42,917 bases of DNA from Nocardioides albidus (lineage in GTDB: Bacteria > Actinomycetota > Actinomycetes > Propionibacteriales > Nocardioidaceae), in contig NZ_VDMP01000024.1 in assembly GCF_006335005.1 (NCBI RefSeq), positions 203,801 to 246,717 of the forward strand, read 5' to 3'. The notes under the pieces are model-generated. The model did not search any database and was not told the DNA's origin. It saw only the letters and a list, made by a program, of their open reading frames with translations. Below, in pieces: positions 42,203 through 42,917 of this stretch; position 1 is the first letter of the stretch; each line of letters starts with the position of its first letter. Position numbers and translations under genes: made by a program.

Positions 42203-42917
42203 GTGACTGAGTTCAACGGCCTCGGCGAGGTCAGTGGCAAGCGTGTCCTGGTCCGCTCCGACCTCAACGTGCCGCTCGACGGCACCCGGATCACCGACGA
42301 CGGGCGGATCCGCGCGAGCGTCCCGACCATCAAGGCACTGGCCGACGCGGGTGCGCGGGTGATCGTCACCGCGCACCTGGGCCGTCCGAAGGGCGAGCCG
42401 GATCCGGCGTACTCCCTGGCGCCCGTCGCCGCCCGCCTCGGCGAGCTGCTCGGAACACCCGTCGCGTTCGCCACCGACACGGTCGGCGCGTCGGCGCAGG
42501 AGACCGTCGCGGCGCTGGAGGACGGCGAGGTCGCGCTGCTCGAGAACGTCCGGTTCAACGCCGGCGAGACCAGCAAGGACGACGCCGAGCGCGGCGCCTT
42601 CGCCGACCAGCTCGCCGGACTGGCCGGTGCCGACGGCGCGTTCGTGTCCGACGGCTTCGGTGTCGTGCACCGCAAGCAGGCCAGCGTGTACGACGTCGCG
42701 CAGCGGCTCCCGCACGCCATGGGCGCTCTCGTCGCGGCCGAGATCGACGTGCTGCGCCGACTCACCGTCGCGCCGGAGCGGCCCTATGTCGTCGTCCTCG
42801 GCGGATCCAAGGTCTCCGACAAGCTCGGCGTCATCGACAACCTCCTCGACAAGGCCGACAAGCTGCTCATCGGCGGCGGCATGGTCTTCACCTTCCTGCA
42901 CGCCGACGGCCTGGAGG
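42203..42917 (+). CDS. pgk: Phosphoglycerate kinase, N-terminal part (runs off window)
   Basis: The first 238 residues of phosphoglycerate kinase, which transfers phosphate between 1,3-bisphosphoglycerate and ADP. Visible are the substrate-binding [13 protein letters not shown] near 14–26, the TAHLGRPKG loop near 54–62 and [11 protein letters not shown] near 112–122, then [13 protein letters not shown] and [15 protein letters not shown]. The GTG start follows the gap stop by 4 nt. In place of the common DAFG-x-x-HR motif it has DGFGVVHRK, a known variant in actinobacteria. The rest of the gene lies outside. Confidence 0.95.
   Translation, partial: MTEFNGLGEVSGKRVLVRSDLNVPLDGTRITDDGRIRASVPTIKALADAGARVIVTAHLGRPKGEPDPAYSLAPVAARLGELLGTPVAFATDTVGASAQETVAALEDGEVALLENVRFNAGETSKDDAERGAFADQLAGLAGADGAFVSDGFGVVHRKQASVYDVAQRLPHAMGALVAAEIDVLRRLTVAPERPYVVVLGGSKVSDKLGVIDNLLDKADKLLIGGGMVFTFLHADGLE

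Overview
The window is high-GC, almost gap-free actinobacterial chromosome. The uvrA–uvrC–rapZ–yvcK–whiA–gap–pgk order, mycothiol- and F420-type enzymes, class III PHA synthase, WS/DGAT acyltransferases and frequent leaderless GTG/ATG starts all point to an actinomycete. Nocardioides or a relative is the best guess. That is an inference from gene content, not a database match. I see no tRNA, rRNA, insertion sequence, CRISPR array or replication origin.

Region 1 (1–10,080) opens with the end of an F420-dependent (LLM-class) oxidoreductase. A FadD8-type acyl-CoA synthetase, a cytochrome b561-like protein and two membrane proteins follow, together with a LuxR-type response regulator whose histidine kinase partner is broken by one extra base in a G tract. 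The divergent pair echA19 / fadD19 comes next, and an NMO-family flavoprotein is coupled to fadD19.

Region 2 (10,150–17,697) holds a lipoprotein, an SDR-like protein without the catalytic Tyr, and then a tight seven-gene operon: TetR regulator, PhaE-like small subunit, PhaC (Cys148/Asp299/His328), GNAT, SDR, acyl-CoA ligase and WS/DGAT. It looks like a storage-lipid operon that combines polyester and wax/triacylglycerol synthesis.

Region 3 (17,771–28,789) is steroid catabolism. fadE26–fadE27–fadD17 run leftward, and kshA–small Cys protein–kshB run rightward from a shared promoter. A secreted LVIVD-like protein, a secreted helical-hairpin protein, a tag glycosylase and a second WS/DGAT flank them. 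Three perfect matches to the KstR operator (TnnAACnnGTTnnA) lie before fadD8, between echA19 and fadD19, and between fadE26 and kshA. Cholesterol side-chain activation and β-oxidation and ring 9α-hydroxylation are therefore probably co-induced. The acyl-CoA they release could feed the neighbouring storage genes.

Region 4 (28,805–42,917) is the conserved backbone: Nudix–MBL–mycothiol-dependent-isomerase-like operon, LexA-box-controlled uvrA with a histone-H1-like Lys/Ala tail, two tandem Rieske lipoproteins, a TPR-like protein, uvrC, rapZ, yvcK, whiA, gap and the start of pgk.

Start sites: many first genes show TAnnnT followed by 6–7 nt and the start codon, the signature of leaderless transcripts. 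I used this to choose several starts.
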